The notes: generated by a model not told the origin, from the sequence alone. Counted from the first letter of the stretch, positions 8,552-17,898 are shown. The stretch is 45,884 nucleotides of DNA from Planctomycetaceae bacterium (GCA_018660825.1 JABJJO010000138.1:1-45884), one strand, 5' to 3'. A program made the numbers and translations.

Positions 8552-8556
8552 TGCGG

Positions 8557-11019
8557 TCAGTCTCGCAAGTACGCCGTCAGGATCTCCGCGAGGATATCTC
8601 GCAAGAGATGACCGTCCTCTGCCGTTTTGTTAAGAATTGTCTCGACAGTCTTCGCGTCATGAATGTTTGCGTTCCGGCCGATAGCAAAGGCGATCAAATT
8701 GAGTGTGAAAGACCGTGCCATTGTCCGGCCAGATTTCTCCAGACGCTTGCTCAATTGGTGTTTGGCCTCAAGATTCGGCTCGCCGATCATGCGACCGATC
8801 GTGTCGTAATCGTTCACTGCAAACGCGATTGGGTCCAGTTTCTGGTGGCAACCGGTGCAGGCCTTGTTAACTGAATGAACTTTGACACGAGCTTCGAACG
8901 TCGCCGTTTTGGACGATGCGGTAAATTGGTCTGCGTTGATGTCTCCTGGCGGATCGGACAGGCGATGCCCGAATGCGTTCTCAACTACCCACGCGGCGCG
9001 GCTGAAAGGCCTGGGGTCCACGCCATCGGATCGAGCGACAAAGAAGTTCGCCTGATGCAGTAAGCCGCCTTGATCCGGAGTCCTGACGATTGCAGGAACA
9101 TACCGGTCAAGTCCCTCCGCGTTCATCCCATAGAAACTCGCCATCGGGGCGGCCAGCATGCGATAATCTGAGTCAACCAACTCCAGAACCGAACGATTTT
9201 GATCGAACATGTGTTTGAGGTAGTACTGAGTCTCTGTCGCGTATGGCAGGTTCAAGTCCAGCACGTCGAATCGCGTTTCATCCAGAACCGTACGATTTTC
9301 CAGCCAGTACTTGCTGAAAAGTTCGAGAAAGTCCTCAAAGCTAGGATCTTTCAGAATGAGGCTGACGATATCATTCGCACTTAATGTTCCGCCGCGAAAC
9401 TTCTGATAGTTCGTTTTGAATGACTCACTCGGATGCTTCTTGAGGAAGGCATACGAAACGAATCGAGCCGAGGCCACTGGATCCTTGGGATCGTAGCGCA
9501 CGTAGAGCTGCGACGGTGACATAGCGATCCACTTCAGTGCTTGCGTGTAACGTTGCTCTGGCGTGAACGAAGAATCGAGTCGGTTCTGGATGGATGCCAA
9601 CTCTGCCGCGGCGTTGCCAAGAGAAAGTTCGACTGGAAGTTCTCTAAGCTTCTCCTCAAGGTGTTTCGGCGAATCATCGGCGGCGATCTGATAGGCGCTG
9701 TTTCTTGTGATCGGACCGTTGAGGCGCTCGAGAATGATTTTGCTCGAGATGCGGATACATGGAAGCGCGTATTTGTCGGGATCGATTTCCGTACCGGTCT
9801 GGCCATACAGATTCAGTCGATTAAGGCGCGAGCTCCAGGGGCCGTTGACGAAATCCATTTCGATCTGCGTCGGAATTGTCAGTTCGAAGTCGCAGGTGTA
9901 TGTTTTTTCGACTTCGTCTTCAATCTCGAAATAGTGGATGACTTTTCCGGCGAGTGAGTGAGCCGCCACGCCGCCACGTGGACTTCGGTTGATGCCTCCA
10001 TGCCGAATCGCCAGTCCTGCTTTCGCCCCAAGTAACTCACGGAACGAGCCGAGGTCCGTAGGCTTGTCTTTCTTCGTGGTCGCTGCCACTTTCGCCACTA
10101 GGTCTCGGTTCAAAGAGTTGGCCGTGAAGGTCAGTCGATAACGGCCGATCGGCAAGTTTGTACGGTATTGCTTTGCCGTAAGCCTCAGCGATCCCCTCAT
10201 CCGCAAATCAACTTCGTCGATGTTTTTCGTAGCCTGAATCCGATCCATGTGTTCCTTTGCCGCCTTTGCGTTAATCGCTTTTAGGCGGTTGCGCTCGTCG
10301 TTGTCGGCAACCTCCTTGATCCTCTCGGGATCGATCGGAAACTTCACCTTTTCCAGATAGGCCAGATACGTGAGCCCAGTGAATTGCTCGGTCGTTCGGG
10401 TCATGAGAAACCGCAGTTCGAACCGCTTCTGGTCCTTGTCTTTTTTACTGACCACGGCGATACGCTGGAACCCGTTGGCCACGGCGTGATCGAGCGTGAG
10501 GTCGAGGCCTGACTCAATTTCGCGGAGGTAGGCGGCCGACATTAGGCTCGGCGAATTAATTGTCGGATAGGCCGAGTCGATGTTTTCCAGAAAAAAAAGG
10601 CTCTGGAATGGATCGTAAATCTCGCGGTCGAAGCCGAACACTTTCGCGTACGTGTTGGCGATTTCGAAGGGTGTCAACAATCGCTCTTGAATTTCGCCCC
10701 GATCCAGTTTGGCAAAAACCGCGTCGATGGCTGTTATGCGCTCGAGGTCGGTGAGTTTGTACTTGCTGTCCGAGGGGGGCATTTCTTTATCCCGTAACTT
10801 CTCAAGGACCGCCACCCAATCGTGCGTGTGACGTTCTTGAATGCCGTCTTTCAACAACGGCGTGATGTCGAAGCTACCTTGGATCGTTTTCTTGCCGTCC
10901 GTGACTCCACCGTGACAGACAATACAATTCTGTCGCAACGAAGCCGTGTCGTCGGCCGACATGGTCGAAGTGATCGCAGTGGCCGACAGCAATACGGCAG
11001 CAAAAGTAATGGGTTTCAA
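8557..11019 (-). CDS. DUF1592-type exported protein with two c-type heme motifs
   Basis: This is an 820-residue planctomycete-type cytochrome-like protein. The start is a TTG at 11019: an in-frame stop lies just upstream, AAAGGA sits at good spacing, and a signal peptide (residues 1-21) follows. The N-terminal domain has C32-I-V-C-H36 and the MPPSD stretch typical of planctomycete cytochrome C domains. Next come DUF1587-like, beta-rich, DUF1592-like (about 510-620), DUF1588-like (about 640-725, with a second motif C721-T-G-C-H725 followed by QKLDPIAF) and DUF1585-like C-terminal parts. Covalent heme attachment at both sites is inferred from CXXCH. The gene lies 35 bp downstream of the DUF1552 gene at 11055-12305, so the pair is co-transcribed in the opposite gene order to the three pairs after 28745. 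Biochemical role unknown. Confidence 0.88.
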   Translation of the reverse strand: MKPITFAAVLLSATAITSTMSADDTASLRQNCIVCHGGVTDGKKTIQGSFDITPLLKDGIQERHTHDWVAVLEKLRDKEMPPSDSKYKLTDLERITAIDAVFAKLDRGEIQERLLTPFEIANTYAKVFGFDREIYDPFQSLFFLENIDSAYPTINSPSLMSAAYLREIESGLDLTLDHAVANGFQRIAVVSKKDKDQKRFELRFLMTRTTEQFTGLTYLAYLEKVKFPIDPERIKEVADNDERNRLKAINAKAAKEHMDRIQATKNIDEVDLRMRGSLRLTAKQYRTNLPIGRYRLTFTANSLNRDLVAKVAATTKKDKPTDLGSFRELLGAKAGLAIRHGGINRSPRGGVAAHSLAGKVIHYFEIEDEVEKTYTCDFELTIPTQIEMDFVNGPWSSRLNRLNLYGQTGTEIDPDKYALPCIRISSKIILERLNGPITRNSAYQIAADDSPKHLEEKLRELPVELSLGNAAAELASIQNRLDSSFTPEQRYTQALKWIAMSPSQLYVRYDPKDPVASARFVSYAFLKKHPSESFKTNYQKFRGGTLSANDIVSLILKDPSFEDFLELFSKYWLENRTVLDETRFDVLDLNLPYATETQYYLKHMFDQNRSVLELVDSDYRMLAAPMASFYGMNAEGLDRYVPAIVRTPDQGGLLHQANFFVARSDGVDPRPFSRAAWVVENAFGHRLSDPPGDINADQFTASSKTATFEARVKVHSVNKACTGCHQKLDPIAFAVNDYDTIGRMIGEPNLEAKHQLSKRLEKSGRTMARSFTLNLIAFAIGRNANIHDAKTVETILNKTAEDGHLLRDILAEILTAYLRD

Positions 11020-11054
11020 TATGAGGTCCTTTCACGTCGACAAGCAAGGCCCGA

Positions 11055-12305
11055 TCAGGTCAGGATCTTGTCTAGGTTGCCTTCGTGTCCGGAGAATTCA
11101 TTCAGATCAATGCCCATCTGGTGCAGGATCGAGACGTAAAGTTGACTGAGCGTGTGTTGCAGCGGGCCGTCGGGGTTGGACGGGTTTCTACACTCGACCA
11201 GTCCCTGGTGGTCGAAGCCGCCGCCAGCCAACAGGGTCGGCAGGTATTCGCGGCTGTGGCCGCCAGGGCTCGAAAAAGCTCCCATGAACAACACGATGGT
11301 GTCGTCCAAAAGCTGGTCTTTCTTCAGGTCAGTTAGAAAATCTGACAGGCAGCCGAGGAAGTGCTGTTCCAGCATGAGCATTTCGCCAAAGATCGACTTT
11401 TCCAGGTGGGCGCGGTGCCCCAGGGCGTGATACCCGTACCCGACCCCATAATCGGTCTTGTCTACAAACGGCGGCGATGCCACAAAGACCTGACCGCGGC
11501 GGTACTTGATACCAAGCCGGATCAGTTCCAGGTGCTGCTGGAACGGATCGAGCACACCTCTGCCGTGGTGATCGGTCAGGTGAAGTTTTGTGTCGAACTC
11601 GACCTTCGGAACCGGCTTCTTCGCCCACTCTAGGTCGGTTGCTAGGGTCCGCTCGTGCTCCTCGAACGAAGCGACGTACGCTGCGCGGTTTTGCTGCGGC
11701 AGCGACTGACGCATCGTTCCAATTGACTTTAACTTCTGTTCGATCACGTCAGTAGGTGTCTCCCCAAAAAGATGGTCGAATATCTTCTCCGGCCCCAACT
11801 CGTGCAGCGTCGGAACCGCGCGGCTATTCTTGTTCCAGACAATGGTCTTGTTGCCCATGTGGACGCTTTTGTACCGCGTCAACTGCTGCAGATGCTCACA
11901 CGCGAGCTGATCGAGGCTGATATAGGGACCATTGGTTTGGTCTTTGTTACAGGTCAGAATCCCACGACCACCATTGTGGCCACGGATAATCTCAGGCTGC
12001 ATGATTCCCTTGAACACGGTAAGGTCGCCATGATGATCCTGTAGCTGCGCTAGGAGCGGAGAACTGTTAAGGTCATCGGCCGGTGGGTTAAAGGTGTGTT
12101 GGTTGTAGCCCAACATGTTGACAATGATGACTAGGTTTTTCGCCGAGGTAACAGGCTCGGTGCGAGACGAAGTTGCCGTGGACGCGGCCGCCGTCGACTC
12201 AGCGAAATTTCCGTCCGTGAGAAGGCTCAATGGTTGTAGCCCGGCAAGTGTACCAACACCGGCTAAACACTTAAGAAGACCTCGTCGTTTCATTTGATTA
12301 TGCAT
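11055..12305 (-). CDS. DUF1552 protein, Tat-exported
   Basis: This is a protein of about 416 residues from the ATG at 12305. Other in-frame ATGs lie at 12293 and 12359; the last overlaps a probable divergent promoter. The N-terminus carries a twin-arginine signal (KRRGLLK, then a hydrophobic stretch), indicating export in folded form. The body matches the DUF1552 pattern: an FKGIMQPEI..GHNGG stretch, SLDQLACEHL, FDHLFGE and a late GAFSSPGGHSREYLPTLLAGG segment. The histidine motif at 11412-11429 reads HALGHR. No enzymatic function is established for the family that I know of. It is the first gene of a pair with the DUF1592-type protein at 8557-11019. The sequence is clearly diverged from the three other DUF1552 copies in the window. 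Confidence 0.85.
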   Translation of the reverse strand: MHNQMKRRGLLKCLAGVGTLAGLQPLSLLTDGNFAESTAAASTATSSRTEPVTSAKNLVIIVNMLGYNQHTFNPPADDLNSSPLLAQLQDHHGDLTVFKGIMQPEIIRGHNGGRGILTCNKDQTNGPYISLDQLACEHLQQLTRYKSVHMGNKTIVWNKNSRAVPTLHELGPEKIFDHLFGETPTDVIEQKLKSIGTMRQSLPQQNRAAYVASFEEHERTLATDLEWAKKPVPKVEFDTKLHLTDHHGRGVLDPFQQHLELIRLGIKYRRGQVFVASPPFVDKTDYGVGYGYHALGHRAHLEKSIFGEMLMLEQHFLGCLSDFLTDLKKDQLLDDTIVLFMGAFSSPGGHSREYLPTLLAGGGFDHQGLVECRNPSNPDGPLQHTLSQLYVSILHQMGIDLNEFSGHEGNLDKILT

Positions 12306-12339
12306 GGCATCAGATTTCGGATGTGTGGTATTATGTCTG

Positions 12340-12369
12340 TTGATTATATCGGAGAACATGGTGTTTAAT
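12340..12369 (+). promoter_or_regulatory. Possible sigma-70-type promoter for the GDPD gene
   Basis: TTGATT at 12340-12345 and TTTAAT at 12364-12369 are 18 bp apart and lie 32 bp upstream of the GDPD start. They match consensus at four and five of six positions. The site overlaps the longest possible N-terminus of the divergent DUF1552 gene, which favours a shorter start for that gene. Confidence 0.38.
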
Positions 12370-12401
12370 ATGGTGATTTTTCAGAGAAGGCAATATCCGC
12401 T

Positions 12402-13235
12402 ATGCGTCTCGTTTCCTTATCACTGGCTTTCATTCTTTTGTCGGGTTTACTGTCGGCTCAAGAACAACTCCGCTCAGTCGCGGATGCAGCCACTACGCGT
12501 GAAACAAAAGTCGTCGCGCATCGCGGCTTGATTCTCGATGCTCCGGAAAATACGATCGCCAGTTTTCGTGCATGTCTTGAATTGGGTTTCGGATTTGAAT
12601 TTGATGTGCAACGCACGAAAGATGGTCACCTAGTCTGCCTGCACGATCAGAGTGTTGATCGAACCACCGATGCCAAGGGGGCGATCGCCCAGTTGAATCG
12701 TTATCAAACTGTTGGCTTCGATGCCGGCAGTTGGTTTTCTCCGAGGTTTAAAGGACAGATTATTCCTGGGATTGACGATGTATTTCAATTAATCGCCAGT
12801 TACCCTAAGTCTAAAGCGATCTTTGCTGTTGATATCAAACTGGACGACAAGCAGGTTGAAGCCGATCTGGTGAAATTGGCGAACCAATACAAAATACTCC
12901 ATCGATTACTTTTTATTGGTAACACAATACACGATCCGGGAGTTCGAAAACGCTTGTTAGCCGTCGACGCAAATGTCAATTTAACGCATGTTGCCCATGA
13001 CTCAAAAGAACTGATCGAATCCATTTCCAATCCAAACACGAATTGGGTTTACGTGCGATATCTGCCATCGACAGCTGAGGTCCGGAAAATCCATGCCGCC
13101 GGCAAGCGGGTTTTCATTGCTGGTAAAACGGTGTCCGGTCTAGAAAGAGACCATTGGCAAACGTGCATAGATATGGGTGTTGATGCGATCCTTACGGATT
13201 ATTCGATCGAATTGGGACGCCAGTTGCGACAATAG
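12402..13235 (+). CDS. Exported glycerophosphodiester phosphodiesterase family protein
   Basis: This is a 277-residue GDPD-family protein. The family hydrolyses glycerophosphodiesters to glycerol-3-phosphate and an alcohol, with a metal-dependent TIM barrel. Residues 1-19 are a signal peptide, so it acts outside the cytoplasm. The catalytic signature is complete: H40-R41-G, PEN with E49, the metal ligands E66 and D68 in FEFDV, and H81-D82 followed by VDRTT. A late DYSIELG element closes the barrel. The full length is normal. It is transcribed alone, divergent from the DUF1552 gene and convergent with the ThuA-like gene. In planctomycetes many GDPD relatives have uncertain substrates, so lipid-headgroup turnover or release of phosphate from teichoic-acid-like polymers are both possible. 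Confidence 0.9.
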   Translation: MRLVSLSLAFILLSGLLSAQEQLRSVADAATTRETKVVAHRGLILDAPENTIASFRACLELGFGFEFDVQRTKDGHLVCLHDQSVDRTTDAKGAIAQLNRYQTVGFDAGSWFSPRFKGQIIPGIDDVFQLIASYPKSKAIFAVDIKLDDKQVEADLVKLANQYKILHRLLFIGNTIHDPGVRKRLLAVDANVNLTHVAHDSKELIESISNPNTNWVYVRYLPSTAEVRKIHAAGKRVFIAGKTVSGLERDHWQTCIDMGVDAILTDYSIELGRQLRQ

Positions 13236-13270
13236 CTGGGCCGCTACTGTAACCCAAATGAATTTCAATA

Positions 13271-14152
13271 CTAGCTGCCGTCGAGGTTTTTCTCGATTTG
13301 GATTTTGGATGGCGCAGGTGAAGGGCAACCATTGGGAGGCACCGGGACTTTCGCCGTCCAGAGGATTGCATTAAGCATGATCGTGCGGAAACCATCGTCC
13401 CGCCAACTGTCGTGATTGTGAGCGCCAGTAAATCCGAATCCACGTCCTCCGTCTGGTCGTTGATAGGCCCAAGCAACATGTTGCTTTTCCCCGGCGGCTA
13501 CTGCTTTGCGAACCGTGGGATTGCCACTGCGTGCGCCATCCGGGCGGCGTAACGTTTCCGGTGGCGGGAGATCTGAAAGGATAGGCGTAACGCCCTTCAT
13601 GTCTTTGGTAAAACGCATGTGGTAATACCATTCGTCATTCGCTTGGAACGGTTTCACGCCGTTGCAGATCGGATGGTCAGGGAAATGTTTGAAGTCCGGT
13701 GTCCAATGTGGGTTGACCGACCAATCAAGATCACAAAATCCGCCCATCCATTTGAGAAACATTTCACCAGGTTTACCTTTTTCCGCTTCCGTGGCCCAGT
13801 GGATCATGACGACGCCGGTTCCCTTATCCATCAGTTTGTCAAATTCGTCCAGATGAGGATTTAACAGATGCCCTCGATGCCCTGTGCAGAAGATTACGAC
13901 GGTGGCCGCCCCCTGCAGAATCGTCTTATCTTTTGGATAGCCGTAGTAGGGAACAACAACGGCGTTGACGGGGAGTCCCGAGCGGTTGAGCGCTTCGGCC
14001 AGAATCATATTACCGGCACGGTGTTCATGATGCATGCGGCCATGACTGGGTGTCCCGGATAAAAATACGACCTTCGGATTTTCTTTACCCATCACAACAG
14101 AGGTGACCAAGAGAATTGCCAAACAACAGAGGCTTAAAACATAATGTTTCAT
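13271..14152 (-). CDS. Exported ThuA-like domain protein
   Basis: This 293-residue protein has a class-I glutamine-amidotransferase-like (ThuA) fold. The ATG at 14152 follows a good TAAGGAGT ribosome-binding site and starts a signal peptide (residues 1-22), so the longer open frame upstream is not used. ThuA family features seen are VVFLSGTPSHG near residues 28-38, a MHHEHRAG segment, ATVVIFCTGHRGH and a late HVAWAYQRPDGGRGFGFTG stretch followed by HNHDSW. Family members are linked to sugar, especially trehalose, utilisation, and in planctomycetes they often sit beside TIGR02604-like genes, as here. It lies 47 bp after the gene at 14200-16593, so it is probably the last gene of that operon. 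The exact reaction is unknown. Confidence 0.88.
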   Translation of the reverse strand: MKHYVLSLCCLAILLVTSVVMGKENPKVVFLSGTPSHGRMHHEHRAGNMILAEALNRSGLPVNAVVVPYYGYPKDKTILQGAATVVIFCTGHRGHLLNPHLDEFDKLMDKGTGVVMIHWATEAEKGKPGEMFLKWMGGFCDLDWSVNPHWTPDFKHFPDHPICNGVKPFQANDEWYYHMRFTKDMKGVTPILSDLPPPETLRRPDGARSGNPTVRKAVAAGEKQHVAWAYQRPDGGRGFGFTGAHNHDSWRDDGFRTIMLNAILWTAKVPVPPNGCPSPAPSKIQIEKNLDGS

Positions 14153-14199
14153 TCTTAACTCCTTACGCGGAAGAGCGTTTTCAGAATACGGTTTCTCAA

Positions 14200-16593
14200 T
14201 TAGTCGCTGACAATCTGGATGGTGTGCCAATAAGCCCATTCATTCTTCCAGTCGTTCGCCCGGTTTTCAAGCGAAAGGTCAATTTTATGTCCCGCGAAAC
14301 GGGACAGATCTACGGTCACCTCTAGCCACTCTTTGTCGACTTCCGAGGAACGCACGATTTGTTGTTTAAGAACTTCCTTGCCCGCTAGGACCCTGAGTTG
14401 CCAGTCGCCGTGTGGATGGTGACTGACGCTTATCTTTAATTCCGTTTTTGCGTCGGTTGGGACATCCACCGTTCGGGAAAGAACGCAGGGTGTTTCACGA
14501 TTTAAGGGATGCGTCTGAACGGCTGTACGATTGCGGAATACAGTATGGTAGACCACTCCGCGTTCCCCGACATTTTTCACTTTGAAACCCGCGGCAACCC
14601 GCTGGATGGTTTGGTTCTGTTCACTAGCGGTTTGTTGTTTAGGTGGGTTCTGGTTTCCAGCATCCGCTTCGCCAAGCAATCGGCGGGCAACAAATCCGGC
14701 TAGTTTTGGGTACTTCCCACCAACGGCCAACTGGAGTGCCTGCTGCGAGTGTTTTGGTACCATCGGCTCTAATCCAAACCAAACCATACGTGGTAAATTC
14801 GGATCTTCAATATCTTCTTCATGGCCGGCAAGTCCTGTCAGAATCGGCCAGCGATTTTCGAAAGGTAGTCGTTGGGCAATGGAAGCCAGATACAAACGTA
14901 CGATTGCCGAGGAATCCTCGACGGCCATGCCGTGCAGTTGTTTTAACACGGCAGTCGACAGAACTGGCTTGTCTGTTTTCTCCGCTACTTGAAATGCATT
15001 CACACTGCTATCTTCGCCCAGTAATTGAATGGCCCAGGCACGGATATATGCATCGGAATGTTTCAGGTTATTCAGAAGTTGCTCCGAATCTAATCCGCCG
15101 GTTACATGCAATGCCCAAAATGCCCGCAGTCGTTTGGGAGACGTTGTCGCTGAGTCAAATTGCTTTCGTAGTAATAAATGGACCCGCTTTTTATCCAATT
15201 GACCTGCTGCGGCCCGCGACTGCAGCAGCACCCGCGCCTGTCGAACATACCAATCATTGGAATGCGTCTGCATGGCAACAAGCTCTGCGTCAGTGAGCGA
15301 TCTCAGATTGGGCGCCGCAACGGCCTCAGCATCGCTCGGTGTGATGCGATAAATGCGACCACTGTTAGGGAAGTTGATCGTATTGCCACAGACATCGGTG
15401 TCATGCCAGTCCAGTATGTAGACACCCCCTTCCGGACCAACCTCAATACTGAATCCGACCCATGCCAGATCATTGGTAGGCATAAAATCATCCCCATGTT
15501 TTCCGATGAAGCTACTTCCATTGGGAACCAACACATCGGTCAACACGGCATGTTCGTGAATGTTACACATGAACAAACGATTACGATATTGCTTGGGAAA
15601 AGCATCCGCCAGATAAATTCTGGCACCCCCATGGGCTGACAGGTGTGTATGGTCTCGTATCGTCTTGATGTCATCATAAATATGCGGATTCACATGGGGA
15701 CGACTTTGCTTATGATAGACTCCACCCTGGACCACATGGAATAGATGAGGAATTACGCAGCAGGTTGCAAATCCCTGCCCATGATCGTCAAAATCAAATC
15801 CCCACGGATTCGACAGTCCGCGGGCGAAAACCTCAAACTTTTTCCGCGTGGGGTGATAACGCCAAATTCCGCCGTCGATGAATTGTCGGGCTGAGTCGTC
15901 TTCGTTTGGTTTGGCAACTTGGGATTGAGTAAACACACCATGGCATCCATAAAGCCATCCATCCGGCCCCCAATTGAAACTGTTTAACGTCTCGTGTCGA
16001 TCGTTGATTCCCCAGCCGTTGAGCAGGACCTCAGGAGGACCATCCGGCAGATCGTCCCCGTTGCGATCCGGGATGAACGACAGATTGGGTGGCGAACCAA
16101 CGAAAACCCCCCCGAAGCCCAACGCAATCCCCGAGGTGAAAGTTAACTTATCGGTAAAGGTTTTTTTCTTGTCGAAGACGCCGTCGCGATTAGTATCTTC
16201 CAGGATTTGAATTCTAGTCACTTTCTCGTCGGTATGTTCTCTCCGCGTCCGGTAGTTGTAATTTTCAACCACCCAGATACGGCCACGGTCATCGAAGCAA
16301 AATGCGATGGGCTCACCGATGTCCGGTTCAGCCGCAAAAATTGAAACATCAAAACCAGCGGGGATGGCCATTTTGTTTACTGCTTCAGCAGGCTTAAGAA
16401 ACGGCGCGTTGCTGGTCTTGTGTTGTTTTTTAGGGAGCTGGTTTTTTGGTTGTTGAGCGGTCACCAGCCACGGTCGGATCGCTACAGCACCGAGGATGAT
16501 TAGACAGATGATCGCCAGCGGAGAAGTTGTCCGCTGAAGCCGTCTGTGGGGATCGTAAGTTTTAGAGCGTTCTATTTTCTGTTGTTGGTTCAT
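14200..16593 (-). CDS. TIGR02604-like putative membrane-bound dehydrogenase (beta-propeller) with HEAT and C-terminal binding module
   Basis: This is a 797-residue exported protein. A signal-anchor segment lies at about residues 25-47. Residues about 70-430 form a propeller-like domain of the Pirellula/Verrucomicrobium 'membrane-bound dehydrogenase' type (TIGR02604), with PAGFDVSIFAAEPDIGEPIAF, DDRGRIWVVE, ILEDTNRDGVFD, GPDGWLYGCHG, GLSNPWGFDFDD and a GRIYRITP end. Residues about 440-640 look like HEAT repeats, and about 670-797 form a beta-rich module resembling carbohydrate-binding domains. Relatives often carry a C-terminal heme-binding CXXCH domain (TIGR02603) in the same chain; this one does not. 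The heme domain is instead encoded by the preceding gene, which overlaps its start by four bases (ATGA), implying translational coupling. Substrate unknown; sugar or alcohol oxidation is a guess from the fold. Confidence 0.88.
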   Translation of the reverse strand: MNQQQKIERSKTYDPHRRLQRTTSPLAIICLIILGAVAIRPWLVTAQQPKNQLPKKQHKTSNAPFLKPAEAVNKMAIPAGFDVSIFAAEPDIGEPIAFCFDDRGRIWVVENYNYRTRREHTDEKVTRIQILEDTNRDGVFDKKKTFTDKLTFTSGIALGFGGVFVGSPPNLSFIPDRNGDDLPDGPPEVLLNGWGINDRHETLNSFNWGPDGWLYGCHGVFTQSQVAKPNEDDSARQFIDGGIWRYHPTRKKFEVFARGLSNPWGFDFDDHGQGFATCCVIPHLFHVVQGGVYHKQSRPHVNPHIYDDIKTIRDHTHLSAHGGARIYLADAFPKQYRNRLFMCNIHEHAVLTDVLVPNGSSFIGKHGDDFMPTNDLAWVGFSIEVGPEGGVYILDWHDTDVCGNTINFPNSGRIYRITPSDAEAVAAPNLRSLTDAELVAMQTHSNDWYVRQARVLLQSRAAAGQLDKKRVHLLLRKQFDSATTSPKRLRAFWALHVTGGLDSEQLLNNLKHSDAYIRAWAIQLLGEDSSVNAFQVAEKTDKPVLSTAVLKQLHGMAVEDSSAIVRLYLASIAQRLPFENRWPILTGLAGHEEDIEDPNLPRMVWFGLEPMVPKHSQQALQLAVGGKYPKLAGFVARRLLGEADAGNQNPPKQQTASEQNQTIQRVAAGFKVKNVGERGVVYHTVFRNRTAVQTHPLNRETPCVLSRTVDVPTDAKTELKISVSHHPHGDWQLRVLAGKEVLKQQIVRSSEVDKEWLEVTVDLSRFAGHKIDLSLENRANDWKNEWAYWHTIQIVSD

Positions 16594-17786
16594 TGTGCCA
16601 ACTCCACCTGTTCGGTTGTTTGTAAATACTTGATAAGGTTCATGACTTCCTGTGGCTTCAGTTTATCTAACTGACCGTCGGGCATCATGGACTTGGATGA
16701 TATTTTTCGAGCTTCAATATCACTCTTGAGGATAACCACGGTAGGTTGCTGAACCGTTTTTAAAATGATCCGTTGGGCATTCTCTTCGGCAATGACACCG
16801 TTGAGGACGCGGCCGTCGACCGTTTGAATGATGACCATTTTATATCCCAAGGGAACATCGTAACTCGGATCAATGCTGTTTAACAGGATATAGTCCAGAT
16901 TAGCTCTATTGGAACCGGTCAGATTGGGGCCGATTTTCCCGCCCGCATCATACAATACGTGACACGCTGCACAGGTCTCTTTGAAAATGAGACGGCCCTT
17001 GGCCGCATCCGCCTTGGCAAAAGCGTTGGAAGTCAATAATGCCTTGTATTTGTTGATTTGTTGGGTGCGGTCTACGGATATCTGCCGAACATCCCCATAA
17101 ACCTTAATAAACGACTCGCCCAGAATCACGCTGAGCGACCGAGCGACGTGCGATGGAATATCATCTTGTGAAATCTGTTCCGCGATGATTGCTGCCAATA
17201 GCGATTCTGCATATTTTCGTCGAGTCGCTAGTGTTTCAATGATTGCCTGGCGGTGTTGCAACGTCCATTGCATGTAACGTCGCAACAATATCTCAGGTGC
17301 ACGCTCATTTTGGATAGCCGCATAACCTCGGATCGCATCCAGGCGCAATTCCGGCTCATCCAACAGTTGTTCCAGCAATGCTGAAACGCTTTTGTTTTTC
17401 TGGCTTAGCAGCGAATGCAATGCACGGCGTCGAACATCGAGCTGACTGGAGCGATCCTGCACGGTTGCCAGTGCCCGTTGCATAGCGGCTTCATCGCCAA
17501 AGATCTGCGACAGTCGTGATACCAGTTCACGCACCTTTGCGTTATCGCTTTTAGCAAGTTTAGCCCCGACTTGGTTCCAAGCAGCGGGGGCAGGAATATC
17601 CCGTCGGCCGTCGAGTCCTTTTAACATTCCCTGAAGTAAAACGGTCTGAACGGCGGGATCATCGATTGCATCGAGAGTCCTGACCAGCAAAGCCAGCGAT
17701 TCCTGTTCGTCTACCGCATTTAACTGGTTGGGCGCACAGACAATCGAACTAGTGATGAGTATCAGGTAGATAAACGAACGTCGCAT
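16590..17786 (-). CDS. HEAT-repeat protein with C-terminal TIGR02603-like heme-binding domain
   Basis: This is a 398-residue exported protein. Residues 1-24 are a signal peptide. The N-terminal part (about 30-255) is helical and HEAT-like. The C-terminal part (about 260-395) is a c-type cytochrome domain of the Pirellula/Verrucomicrobium heme-binding type. It has AAKGRLIFKETC with C272-A-A-C-H276, then GGKIGPNLTGS, LDPSY-like ILLNSIDPSY, DGRVLNGVI and an MMPDGQLDKL stretch whose methionine could be the second axial ligand. The domain order suggests an electron acceptor for the TIGR02604-like protein encoded immediately downstream with an ATGA overlap. The two genes together look like a split version of a protein that is usually one chain. 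No strong ribosome site is seen. Confidence 0.87.
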   Translation of the reverse strand: MRRSFIYLILITSSIVCAPNQLNAVDEQESLALLVRTLDAIDDPAVQTVLLQGMLKGLDGRRDIPAPAAWNQVGAKLAKSDNAKVRELVSRLSQIFGDEAAMQRALATVQDRSSQLDVRRRALHSLLSQKNKSVSALLEQLLDEPELRLDAIRGYAAIQNERAPEILLRRYMQWTLQHRQAIIETLATRRKYAESLLAAIIAEQISQDDIPSHVARSLSVILGESFIKVYGDVRQISVDRTQQINKYKALLTSNAFAKADAAKGRLIFKETCAACHVLYDAGGKIGPNLTGSNRANLDYILLNSIDPSYDVPLGYKMVIIQTVDGRVLNGVIAEENAQRIILKTVQQPTVVILKSDIEARKISSKSMMPDGQLDKLKPQEVMNLIKYLQTTEQVELAQ

Positions 17787-17898
17787 TTTGTCATGTTTAC
17801 GCTAAGTGTCTTTGCAATGGGCACAACCATTACATCACGGTAGGCCATCGATATTTTACCAGATTCCATTCACCTCATGGGCTTGCCCAGTGGTGCTA

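Noticed and set aside
16590-16593. Frameshift splitting one TIGR02604/TIGR02603 protein
   Set aside because: The heme domain is upstream and has its own signal peptide, and the downstream product has its own signal-anchor, so these are two genes and not a broken one.
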